Under the pieces are notes generated by a model. The model made no database searches and had not been told where the DNA came from. It saw only the letters and a list, made by a program, of their open reading frames with translations. Shown here piece after piece: positions 44,915 through 54,883 of a DNA stretch of 64,000 nt; the first letter of the stretch is position 1; every line of letters begins with the position of its first letter. The position numbers and the translations under genes are program-made. The stretch spans positions 146,399,010-146,463,009 of the forward strand of contig CM077167.1 in the NCBI GenBank assembly GCA_039583875.1, read 5' to 3'. The DNA is from Platanthera guangdongensis (lineage: Eukaryota; Streptophyta; Magnoliopsida; Asparagales; Orchidaceae).

Positions 44915-44974
44915 CTCGATTCCAGCGTTTCCACCATTTCTAGCCAAGGATCTTGTCACTCTTCTCGACGGCAT
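44915..44974 (-). CDS. gag: Proposed first gag exon of Tek-C (3' LTR copy, undamaged)
   Basis: On the minus strand ATG at 44974 opens 20 codons beginning MPSRRVTRSLARNGG and ending at GAG before GTGAGC, a good 5' splice site. The gag body opens at 49050 after ACGTGTAG, also in phase 0, so the joined frame is continuous. MPSRRVTRS resembles the basic start of other Tekay Gag proteins. The copy that would be transcribed as the leader is the one in the 5' LTR (51746-51807); it carries a 2-base gain that shifts the frame, so this element can no longer make the protein. Confidence 0.55.
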
Positions 44975-45116
44975 CTTCTTCTCCTCGGCGGCGGCGGTGC
45001 TTCGCGGGGTGTAGATTGGCTCCAGCACCTCCTTACTCTTCTCCAACAGTTTTCGCCCTCAGAAATGGTTGGAAGAGGAATGAAAAGCGGCTAGTGTTTC
45101 TCTTCCCCCTTATATG

Positions 45117-45752
45117 TGAAAATGAAACGGGTAGGGACACGCCCGTGTCCTTACCCATGTCCTGCTCGGGTGAAGCGTCATCGACGGTTCGACTACCGTT
45201 TAGATACACAAATACGGGTAGGAACACGCCCGTATCTCTACCCGTGTCCAAGTGACACGGCCGTGTTGTTGGTTGTGTCCTGCTCGGGTCTTGCTTCGTC
45301 GAGTACCACTTGACGCACAAGGGTAGGGACACGTCCGTGTCTCTACCCTTGTCCTCATACACACAGGTAGGGAAAAGCCCGTGTCCATACCCATGTCCTT
45401 CTTTGGAACTACTCGAGTAATCAACTCGAGTGCTGGCTGGAGACACACGGGTAGTGACACGCTAGTGTCTCTACCCGTGTGTCTCCAGCCAGCACTCGAG
45501 TTGATTACTCGAGTAGTTTCAAAGAAGGACATGGGTATGGACGTGTCCTTCTCAGGACACTCTTCGTCGACCTCTACTCGACGCACACGGGTAGGGACAC
45601 ATCATGTCCATACCGTGTCATCATACACACGGGTAGTGACATGCCCGTGTCACTACCCGTGTCCTTCTCTGGAATACATCGAGTCGTCGACTCAAGTACT
45701 GGGTGGACACACATGGGTAGGGACACGCCCGTGTCTCTACCCGTGTCCTTCT
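45117..45752. repeat. GACACG-CCCGTGTC array in Tek-C 3' LTR
   Basis: On the plus strand the recurring unit is GGTAGGGACACGCCCGTGTC followed by TCTACCCGTGTCC, with TCGAGTAATCAACTCGAGT-type palindromes between. In element orientation the core is GACACGGGCGTGTC, the same word as in Tek-B and Tek-D. The 5' LTR has the array at about 51957-52515. Confidence 0.85.
45383..45542. repeat. 160-bp near-perfect palindrome in one Tek-C LTR
   Basis: Bases 45383-45462 are the inverted complement of 45463-45542 with 76 of 80 positions matching; three mismatches lie at the very centre. The 5' LTR has only one arm plus an ordinary sequence (about 52218-52330), so the inverted copy was added to this LTR alone. 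Confidence 0.9.
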
Positions 45753-45883
45753 CTAGGCTGACTTCACCTCACCTACACAAGTATAAGCCTAGCTTCCAGC
45801 ACTTCTATGAGCCCAAATTACCTCTTCTGACTCAAAAGCACGCACGAGGGGTCTAGCGCGAATCGGGATGTTACAAATCCTAT

Positions 45884-48010
45884 AAATAAAACAAAAGATT
45901 ACGTCCCCGAAATCAGGCTAAGGCTATGGGGAGAGAAAAGCATAAAATAAAATAAAATATGCTTTTAAAAATTACCCTGAGCGAACAACCCTGAGTTGCG
46001 CTTTTGCATCAAGTCCACCGGCTCCCATGTATACTCCTCCTTCCCATGATTAGACAACAGCACCTTTACCAAAAGGACACTCTTGTGGCACAAAATCTCG
46101 TCTCGTTGTCTACAATCCGCACTGGCTCTAGTCGCACAGGCCTATCAGTCGATACTGCACCATCTGTGGTGGGGATATATTGATCAGGCAGCAATAGCGC
46201 CTTTCGAAGTGACGACACATGGAACACGTCGTGAAGATTCTCTAGCTCTGGTGGTAACTACAACTGATAGGCCAAAGGGCTAATTTCCAATACTGTGTAA
46301 GGCCCAACGTACCTTGGGCTGAGCTTTTCACACTTCGCAACTGTGACACTCCATGCATCGGCCGGATTTTCAAAAACTCTTTATCACCCACTCGAAATTC
46401 CACCATCTGGTGCTTTGCATTATAATATTTTGTGTGCCGACTTTGAGCCTCAAGCATGCGGTCCCGTATCAGTCTAACAACTGCATCAGTATCGTCGATG
46501 TACTCAACTCCCAATACCTTCGGGTCCTCATCCTGCACCCAAGAAAAGGGTGTTCTACACCTTCTTCCATAAAGGGCTTCATGGGGCGCCATACTGATGC
46601 TAGCTTGATGGCTGTTGTTGTAGGAGAATTCTACCAGTGGTAAGAGCCTTTCCCACGGCTCTCCTCTATCTAACACACACAACCTCAATAGGTCCTCCAA
46701 TATTCTGATGGTCCTCTTAGACTGCCCATCCGTCTGAGGATGAAACGATGTGCTAAAGGTAAGGCGCGAACCCAAGTACGCATGTATAGCTTTCCACTCA
46801 TTAGAGGTAAAACGACCATCCCGGTCAGAAACGATTGTCTTTGGCACAACATGGTACCGTACAAACTGCTCCACAAAGAGGCATACCAAGACATCCACGT
46901 GAGCCTCTTTCTTCATAGGGATGAACCTAGCTACCTTTGTCAGGCGATCAATGATCACCCACACCGAATCATTCCCTGAGTGTGAGCGAGGTAACCCGTG
47001 AACGAAGTCCATGCAGATATCCTCAAATTTCCACTCGGGGATGGGCAATGACTGTAACAAACCACCGGGGCTCTTGCACTCTGCCTTGACCCTTTGACAA
47101 GCCTCGCAGTGCGTAACAAAATATCTGACATCCCTCTTTATTCCCGGCCAACACATGGTCTTTCTCAGGTCGGCGTACATATTAGCAATACCGGGATGCA
47201 CTGAATACTGAGAGCAATGTGCCTCTCTTAAGATATCTTCTCTAATCCTATCGCCCTTGGGAATGTAGAGCCGGCCATGAAAATGAACGCGGCCGTCTTT
47301 TAAGGAGAACTCGTCAGTTGTCCCATCCTCAATTGACTTTGTCGGGGCCAGAGACGCATCCTTTCCTTGCTCTGCCCGAATTCGATCGCGAATGTCACAG
47401 ACTATGCTTATCGCATTCAAGTACCCCATATACTCTTCTGAATGGTCTTTATACACCAAGGTAATCTCCATATCCTCGAGCATCTGTGCTAATTTCATAT
47501 TCACCGTTCGGGACTCAGGACTTGCTTCTGGTACCTTTCTGCTCAGAGCATCAGCTACAGAATTTGCTTTTTCGGGGTGGTAGTTCAAACTAAATTCATA
47601 GTCACACAAAAACTCCAACCACCGTCGTTGTCTCAAATTAAGTTCCTTCTGAGTGTGAACATACTTTACATTTTTGTGGTCCGAAAATATCTCGTAATGA
47701 ACTCCATATAGATAGTGTCTCCAAACTTTGAGGGTGAACACCACCGCTCCCAATTCTAAATCGTGAACTGGATAGTTGAGTTCCTGCTTCTTTAGCTGCC
47801 TTGAGGCATATGCAATTACATGACCGTGCTGCATCAGTACCGCTCCCATCCCTTGATAAGATGCATCGGTGTATACTTGAAATCCTTCCTTCCCAGACGG
47901 AAGTGCTAGGATAGGTGCAGATGTAAGTCTGTCCTTCAGTTCCTTAAACGCAGCTTCACACTGGGGGTTCCACTCCTGTGTCATGTCCATAGCGAACACT
48001 TGATCCCGAG
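45884..48010 (-). pseudogene. pol: Tek-C pol remnant: RNase H, integrase, chromodomain
   Basis: The main frame (46242-47999) starts at the very end of reverse transcriptase ([17 protein letters not shown]). It continues with RNase H ([33 protein letters not shown]), the integrase zinc domain ([19 protein letters not shown]) and the core with [17 protein letters not shown] and TDGQSKRT, where the catalytic Glu of TERT is replaced by Lys. A frameshift near 46290 moves the C-terminus to another frame; LHDVFHVSSLRK and a chromodomain-like HGKEEYTWEPVDLM can be read down to about 45885. Protease and reverse transcriptase palm are absent. Confidence 0.9.
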
Positions 48011-48113
48011 CCGGTCCGGGGTTTCCTCCTCATGGTCCTCGTCCTCGACCACACATGTGCCCCCGCCCTCAAGGAGCTATCAGAGGGAGAGCAAGAGGAG
48101 AAGTCCCAAACAA
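48011..48113 (-). other. Tek-C deletion joint between gag and RNase H
   Basis: Only about 100 bases separate the gag zinc knuckle from the RT tail. An intact relative (Tek-B) has about 1.7 kb here, holding protease and reverse transcriptase. The remaining sequence resembles the Arg/Gly-rich stretch after the knuckle, so the break lies near 48000. Confidence 0.75.
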
Positions 48114-49050
48114 CTATGGGCAGTAACGTCGGATGTGGCCCTGTTGATTGCATTCGAAGCACACCCGCCCATAACGCCCCTCTAGTTGCCGAAACTGTTG
48201 AGGCAGTGGAGGTGGAGGCAATGCTGGCGGCTGTGGAATCGGTTGCTCCACTCTATAATTCCGGTGGAAACGTCCGCCACTTCTCTGATGTCCTCTTCCT
48301 CCTCTATAGTCGTGTCTCCTTCTATTGCTAGGGCCAGCTTCCATCACACCCTCAGCAGGCCTCTTACCACTTCCCAGGTGGTCCGCTTCTAGCCTCTTTT
48401 CCATGTCAATCATTTCCGTCAAGCTAGAGTCCGCTATAAACAAAAGGGCCTGCCTTAGGGGGTCCCGCAGCCCTTTGTAGAAGCGCTTAGCGTATCCTCT
48501 GTCATCCAATTCATATGAGTCCGCAAATCTCGCGAGATGTTTGAACTCTCGCTGATACTCCGTAACCGACTTCGATCCTTGCTTCAGTAGTAGAAATCTC
48601 TCTTCGAGTTCATCTCGAGCGGTCGAGGGAATGATGTGCTCTAAGAAGATTCCTGATAACTCGCTCCAACTGATCTCCGTATAAACTCGCCCTTGAAAGG
48701 TGGAGCCCATAAGGGACTTCCACCATCTCTTGGCGTGCAGTTCCAGGACAGACACTACCAATGTTACAGCCATGTTGGCTGGGCAAACAGATTCCTGCCA
48801 ATAGCTCCTGCACCGTATCGAGCGATTCTATTGTACGCATGGTCGACTCTGTCCCGAGGTAGGCGGGAGGGGAGAGAGAACGAAAAGTGCTCAACCAGTT
48901 TGAGCCAGGATCCTGTTGCTGGACTGGGGTCTGCTGCAACCTAAAGGCATCTAGGATGGTCGTGAGCGTCTGTCCCAACTCTGATTGTTGGAACTGAGTA
49001 GGTACGGAAGGGGCAGGAGTGCCCCCCACTGGCTCAGCATGCACTGGAAT
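48114..49050 (-). pseudogene. gag: Tek-C gag (frameshifted)
   Basis: The body starts at 49050 (phase 0 after a proposed acceptor ACGTGTAG). The first frame (49044-48610) has a Gln-rich start and LSPPAYLGTES, the family's (S)PPxFxG motif. A shift near 48745 moves to the frame 48773-48114, with KRWWKSLMG, FLEHIIPSTARDELEERFLLLKQGSKSV, RFYKGLRDPLR and one CCHC knuckle CFECNQQGHIRRYC before the stop. It would form the particle. The frameshift disables it. Confidence 0.87.
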
Positions 49051-49246
49051 CTACACGTAAAGTACAAACCTATGGTCATGTTGGCTAATCTTAAGGTCAA
49101 CATTGGACATACTTAGTGTGAATTACATATGGGCCACACCACTGCTTCCGCTAAGTCAGTTTGTCCCCAAACTGACTAATCTAATGGGGGTGGTACTATT
49201 GTTGAATGACTTCTTTAGTTCAGGATCAGAGAAAGCTGATACTGTT
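49051..49246 (-). other. Tek-C leader with worn primer site
   Basis: On the minus strand AACAGTATCAGCTTTC follows the 5' LTR end at 49246. It is a poor match to TGGTATCAGAGC (about 8 of 12). The rest would be intron under the splicing model and ends CGTGTAG. Confidence 0.4.
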
Positions 49247-52200
49247 TGTAAGACCCCCCCCCCCCCCCTCCCGAAACATAAAACATGGCACGAAGGGGGT
49301 CTTATGCCCAAAACAGCCGCCTTGCAGTAGCATTAGCACACGAGCTAACATGTACCACAAGACGCCTATCTGTTGGATATAACCAATATCAACCAAATGC
49401 AAACCCAACCAAAACATAACAGAAGCCAATCCACACATAAGTAGCATAAGTCCAAATATGCAACAATAAAAGAAGCTACAACGAGCTTCTAAAGTATCAG
49501 AAGTACAGCAAAATATGCCCAAAGGGGCTACATTAAAACCTCTCAAAGCTCACATCGATGAATGACAGTAACGACGGCACCGTCCCTTCAGGCCCTGTCG
49601 TCCTAGCCTGGCTTGTCCTGCTGCATAGTCTTTGGCTGCTCTACCTGTGGGGATTCCTCCTAAAAAGGAAGATGTAGCAACCGTTAGTTGAAAATTTTAA
49701 GTGGCTTTCACACCCGCTCCCCGGGCGACTCCTCGGCACCGGGCGAAGAAAGGAACAAGGGTACAATATATAAGTAGCAATATAAGCAAGTACAAGCAGA
49801 TGGATTAAGTACACCTATCGTGAGCAGTAATAGAAGAAATATATAACATGATTATCAGTAGTCTACTCTAGCAATTCCTACATAAGCTATATTGATCCAT
49901 CAAGTATGTAAATCTACAACAGGAAAGTAACTTAACTTATAAGAATGCCCATACAGACTTATAAGTTAAGGATCGGTTTAGCAGTAAAGTAACTCATCGT
50001 ATAGGAGTGCCCATAAAACTTATACGATGATGATCTTGTTATGCAATGTGTTGTAATGGTATGTATGCAATGCAATGACTCACCCAGAATCACGCACATG
50101 CAACCTCTATGTCGACACAGACTTGTAGTTCCCACTTTTCGAGCAAGTAGTTAACCTCTTAGGCATCAATCATCATGGTCAGGCGGTGACAGTAGAGCGG
50201 GCTTCTCTACTACTAAGTGGGTATCCACACTACTTCGCTTAGGCCTCTGTACACCTTAACGCTACGAACACAACAGCGGAGCCCCATGCATACTACGGCC
50301 CAGCGGGAGTCTCGGGTAGATGTACACCGAGAACCAAGCCCTGAACTGGCCTTGTGTGACCCGGAAGGAGCCTCAGAAAAAGCATGAGGACCAAGCCCAA
50401 CCGTCCACTTGGCGCGGAAGGAGCCACGGAAAATGTGCACCAAAGACCAAGCCCAACCGCCCAAGGTCTAACTGTCAACTCCCGTCGTTGTGACGACTGG
50501 CGAGCCCGTAGACCTGTCACACTATCCTTAACCCAGGATTACGACATCGCGTGTCGACTCACACCGCATGTAATTCCACATCACCGTGGCATGGAAGGAT
50601 CCTCGGGAATGAACACCGAGGACCAAGTCCAACCGTTCATTTATGTCACTTCTCAACACTATCCAAACCAGTGCGGTCAACACCCGCACTTACATCCTTT
50701 CACAATGCAACCGGTAGGGAGATACCACTCTAAGCATTGGACTACTAAATTCATTCTGTTAAACAATTATTCATATGGGCATATATTAGCATCGTGCATT
50801 TCATTTCCAAATGATTTTAACACATTATTAACATGATGCGCATTTTTTTGGTTCACCAATTTCTACCAAATTGTTTCGTTTAAGTACGCTTCACATCACA
50901 AATCATTTACGTGGGAAACCATTCATCAAACCTCATCATTCATTGAACTATGATGGCTAACCTAAAAGAGTTCACCCAACCTCAATGCCAATTTGCTACA
51001 TCGTTTCTACCGAGTCCAAACCCGGTTCTACACCAACCCCTGAATTTTAGGTGCAGGACACCTTCAGGACAGCGATTTAGACCGGAGATTCCTGAAGCTA
51101 TATGAATCTGGTGAAGGCATGTAACCCATCATTGGAAAGGTCTTTCCATGGGTTACAACTTTCATGTTCAGACCACAACCCATATCCGACATTAACACAC
51201 TTGAAATCGGATTTACGTCCGCTGCGTACAGAACACAATTTCTGCACGCTTAGTTTGTCAGCCGTCAATTTTCATTCAGACTTTCCCTTGGCTATAGACA
51301 TCGCCTGAAGTCGTGCAACAACTCGTTGGAAAGGCATTTGCAAGGACTTCGACTTTCGTGTTTAGTCGAAAGCCCAGTTCTGGACATACCACACTTGAAA
51401 ATGGCCAAGAAGATCATTGCGTGCAAAATACAGATTCTGCAACGCACCTTAAGGCGGAATGAACGGCATCGGTTCGTCTTCCTCCTTAATTCGATCTTCC
51501 CAAAAACACATCCAGTCTTCCTCCTCAATTATTCACCCTCTTAAGGCCACGTTTCTTCACGAAACCATCCTCCACCATCACATAGAAGGAAGGAGAGGTT
51601 GAAGACTTCTAAACCCTAGAACACAAGTCCTAGCATGGCCTTTCCTAAGAAACTTCTCCTCATAAATCTAGACTCTCTTGAGTCGATATCTCTCCTAAGA
51701 AATAACTAAAGATCTAGCAACCAAGGGAGAGGGGAGGAAGCTCACCTCGTTTCCGGAATTTCCACCATTTCTGCCCAAAAGGATCTTGTCACTCTTCTCG
51801 ACGACATCTTCTTCTCCTCGGCAACGACGGTCCTTCGTGGGGTGTAGATTGGCTCCAGCACCTCCTTCCTCTTCTCCGGCAGTTTTCACCCTCAGAAATG
51901 GTTGGAAGTGGAATGAAAACGGCTAGGGTTTCTCTTCCCCCCTTATATGTGAAATGATACGGGTAGGGACATGCCCGTGTCCTTACCCGTGTCCTGCTCG
52001 TGTGAAGCATCGTCGACGGTTCGACTGCCGTTTAGATAGAAAAACACGGGTAGGAATATGCATGTGTCTCTTCCCGTGTCCAAGTGACACGGCCGTGTTG
52101 CTGGTCCGTGTCCTGCTCGGGTCTTGCTTCGTCGAGTACCACTTGACGCATACGGGTAGGGACACGCCTGTGTCTCTACCCGTGTCCTCATACACACGGG

Positions 52201-52642
52201 TAGGGACACGCCCGTATCCATACCCGTGTCCTTCTCTAGACCTACTCGAGTAATCAACTCGAGTGCTGGCTGGAGACACACGAGTATGGACAAGCCCGTG
52301 TCTCTACTCGTATCCTTCTCGGGACACTCTTCGTAGACCTCTACTCGACGCACACAGGTAGGGACACGTCGTGTCCCTACCTTGTCCTCATACACACGGG
52401 TAGTGATACGCCCGTGTCACTACCTGTGTCCTTCTCTGGAATAACTCGAGTCATCGACTCGAGTACTGGGTGGACACACACGGGTAGGGACACGCCCGTG
52501 TCTCTACCCATGTCCTTCTCTGGGCTAACTTTTCCTCCCCTACACAAGTATAAGCCTATCTGCCAGCACTTCCATGAGCCCAAATTACCTCTTCTAACTC
52601 AAAAGCGCGCACGAGGGGTCTAGAGCGAATCGGGACATTACA
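49247..52642 (-). repeat. Tek-C 5' LTR (right copy, 3396 bp)
   Basis: Partner of 42425-45875, with several percent differences by eye, so Tek-C is older than Tek-B. A long C-run starts near 49253. It carries the palindrome array at 51957-52515 but not the 160-bp palindrome. The proposed first gag exon (51746-51807) has two extra bases and is out of frame. Confidence 0.92.
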
Positions 52643-53066
52643 GAGCATAAGCTACACACCCAAATAATCTCCAGGTGTTGCACACTTGGCTTCCATCCAA
52701 TCCATGCCTCGTATGGAGTATTGAACTTCACACTCTTTGTCGGACATTTATTTAGCAAGTATACAACGCATTGTACTGCTTCGGCTCAGAACATCTTCGA
52801 CAACTTCTTGCCCTTTACCATGCTCCTTGCCATGTTCTGTATCGTCAAGTTCTTTCTCTCAGCAACTCCGTTCTACTGAGACGAGTATGTTGTAGTTGAT
52901 GAGCAATCTAATGCTCTTTGCAGAAAGCATAAAATAACTTAGAGGTGTACTCCTCACCTCTATCAGTCCTGAGCACCTTCAGTGGTTGTCCGCTCTCCTT
53001 CTCGGCCATTGTCTTGAACTCCTTGAACTTGTCAAGGGCCTCAGACTTCTCCTTTAAGAAGTAAAC
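52643..53066 (-). pseudogene. pol: Cop4 integrase core fragment
   Basis: Between Tek-C and SIRE-E. On the minus strand it reads VYFLKEKSEALDKFKEF, then LKVLRTDRGEEYTS (family RTDRGGEY), a worn NGVAERKN near 52860 and VQHLEI-like sequence toward 52650. Frameshifts and stops lie near 52890, 52845 and 52800. The last bases (52643-52647) are the right Tek-C target duplication. It continues directly into 42424 once Tek-C is removed. Confidence 0.88.
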
Positions 53067-53186
53067 TGAAGGAGATATCAGATATGATCTGATACCAATA
53101 GAAGGATAGATCAGCTTAACTCTAGAGTGGGGGTGAATAGAGTATTTTAAAAAATTTATTGATTTTTATAGCAAAATTAAAAATAG

Positions 53187-53252
<66 letters not shown>
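53187..53252. repeat. (AT)n microsatellite in SIRE-E LTR
   Basis: About 65 bases of almost pure AT dinucleotide. It could be length-variable and prone to assembly error. Confidence 0.95.
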
Positions 53253-53255
<3 letters not shown>

Positions 53256-53943
53256 GAGAGTGTAGAAAAGAAAAACTAACTAATACAGCACACAGCACAC
53301 ATCAATAAGAAAATAGCAAACAACCAGATGATATAAGAAATTTATAGTGGTTCCCCTAAACTTGGGTACATCCACTCTTCTATCACCCTAGCAGGATTCC
53401 ACTACAGGTTTTGATCAGGTGCCCTGTCACCAACAGGTTTTTGCTCAGGTGCCCTGTCACCACAAGATCTATTTGAAGGGAGATCTCACAACCCTTAAGT
53501 CTTTTGATTAGGTGCCCAAAAATCAAGCTAAGTTTTTTGTTAAGGAGACTTAAGAACCAGGTGGTTAACTTTTGAAGGGAGTTAAAACCCTGTGTACAGT
53601 GGGGTGAAAAGAATGTTATATTGTCTTCTCTTTCTCAAAAACAACTGAGAAGACTAGTGGATTACTTGATGTTGTCAAAGCTCCCCCTGAGATGATTATT
53701 GTTCAGGAATGGCTGGAAGCTTTGCAGGGTGTAGGTCATATTTGATGGAATTATCTTCAGAAGATTTCAGACTGATATTGAATAGTTGTCTCTTGAGAGC
53801 TTAGTGAAGAGTTACAGATGATGAAGACTGAGTGAATATGCAGACTAAATATCTTTCTTCTCTGTCTGCCTGTGTGTATCTCTTGTATCTTCGTCTATTT
53901 GTGTCTGTCTGTATATATGTATCTTCTAATCCTTTTTGAAACT

Positions 53944-53952
53944 CTTTTTATA
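53944..53952 (-). promoter_or_regulatory. SIRE-E LTR TATA box
   Basis: TATAAAAAG on the minus strand. The TCGTCGA array lies upstream of it in element orientation, the same arrangement as in SIRE-A. Confidence 0.55.
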
Positions 53953-54242
53953 TTTCCTACAAAAATTCTATCTCTGAATTTGAATTCTACTCCATGATTA
54001 ACTGCTGAAATCTTGGAACTTGGACAAACGGCTAGAAGAGCAAAAAATTGATTCCTTAACTGTCCCAGTTATTAAGCCGAATATTAACTCTGTGAAATCT
54101 AGTAATTAATGCTGCCAATGAACGGCTATATTCATAAGAATATATGCAATTAATTACTTAGAGCAATATAGGCAATAATATATTATATAATCCTTGGTCA
54201 ATCTAGAAATTAACTGCAAAGAAGTGAAATAAAGAACTGACA

Positions 54243-54512
54243 GAATTCATCGATCAGGATTGATTTCATCGACCTGAACTCCAAGTTCGTTGAGCTGAGG
54301 AGCTGAGATCAGAGAAAGTTGATCAAAAAAAATAAACTGTCAAAGCTGGGCTCTAAGTTCGTCGACCAGAGATAGAAGTTCGTCGAGCTGAGAACTTGAG
54401 AGAAGAGAGAAGTTCGTCGACCTGAGCTCTAAGTTTGTCGAGCTCAACTCAGAGTAGGGACTATGAGTTCGTCGATCTGCGATCGACAATCATCGAGCTG
54501 AGTTCGAAGAAC
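54243..54512. repeat. TCGTCGA/TCGACGA array in SIRE-E LTR
   Basis: About nine to ten words of the type GTTCGTCGACCTGAG or GTTCGTCGAGCTGAG at roughly 20-35 base spacing. Each has one or two CpGs and forms short inverted repeats with neighbouring copies. Confidence 0.85.
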
Positions 54513-54707
54513 TTTGAACTGACTCTCTGAACTCTTAATGAATGTCATTCTTCTAAGTCTGAAACTCTGATTTCTTTTGAGGGCTAGATCAACGATTGAC
54601 TAACCTAGTCAGACTGACCTACACCTAACAAAATTACCCTAGGTTATACATGAAGGGTCAACAACCTAACAGTGAATCTAGCCCAAATCCAAACTAGGGA
54701 TCCAACA

Positions 54708-54721
54708 ATCTCCCCCTATTT
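54708..54721 (-). other. SIRE-E polypurine tract
   Basis: AAATAGGGGGAGAT on the minus strand directly precedes the LTR start TGTTGGATCC. It is the same tract as in SIRE-A. Confidence 0.88.
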
Positions 54722-54883
54722 GGGTGAGGTCACTATGAACAACATGAAGGAAAAAAAAAGAAAAACACAAAGCATAAAAGATATCTGGTAGAAAAAAAGT
54801 CTAGCAGATATATATACATCAAGTGCTTTGTGACAGATTAAACAAAACAAATAGTTTAGAGGAAAAATAAGCTAATCAGAAAA

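Larger units (their letters stand above)
42425..45875 (-). repeat. Tek-C 3' LTR (left copy, 3451 bp)
   Basis: On the plus strand it reads TGTAAGACCCC...GGGATGTTACA. It contains inverted short repeats near 43100-43200 (TAACTTATAAG and its complement), a duplicated CCGAGGACCAAGCC block near 43550-43800, the proposed exon (44915-44974), the palindrome array (45117-45752) and a 160-bp palindrome (45383-45542). ORFs here match ORFs in the other LTR only because both are copies. No host gene. Confidence 0.92.
42425..52642 (-). mobile_element. Tek-C: Tekay/Del-type chromovirus deletion derivative (10.2 kb)
   Basis: A minus-strand Ty3/gypsy element with very long LTRs (3451 and 3396 bp) and a GAGCA duplication. 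Internal sequence is only about 3.4 kb: gag, then RNase H, integrase and a worn chromodomain. Protease and most of reverse transcriptase are missing. It would depend on enzymes from a related element. The LTRs carry the GACACGGGCGTGTC array (element orientation) and a proposed first gag exon. Confidence 0.93.
30133..53066 (-). mobile_element. Cop4: Ty1/copia element split by three later insertions
   Basis: Visible parts read on the minus strand from 53066 down to 52643 (integrase), 42424 to 40432 (integrase end, reverse transcriptase, RNase H), then polypurine tract and 3' LTR (40419 to 39787 plus 30138-30133). Joining the parts across Tek-B (TSD GTATA) and Tek-C (TSD GAGCA) restores a normal copia order. 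SIRE-E splits the integrase at 53066. The 5' half of Cop4 lies beyond the window. It is a close relative of Cop3 and is defective (YVDN in place of YVDD, several stops). Confidence 0.9.
53067..54707 (-). repeat. SIRE-E 3' LTR (1641 bp)
   Basis: On the minus strand it starts TGTTGGATCCC at 54707 and ends ATCTCCTTCA at 53067. It has an (AT)n tract of about 65 bases (53187-53252), a TATA box TATAAAAAG (minus, 53944-53952), a repeated GGTTTTTGCTCAGGTGCCCTGTCACC-like block near 53405-53465, and a TCGTCGA array at 54243-54512. No gene is seen. Confidence 0.88.
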
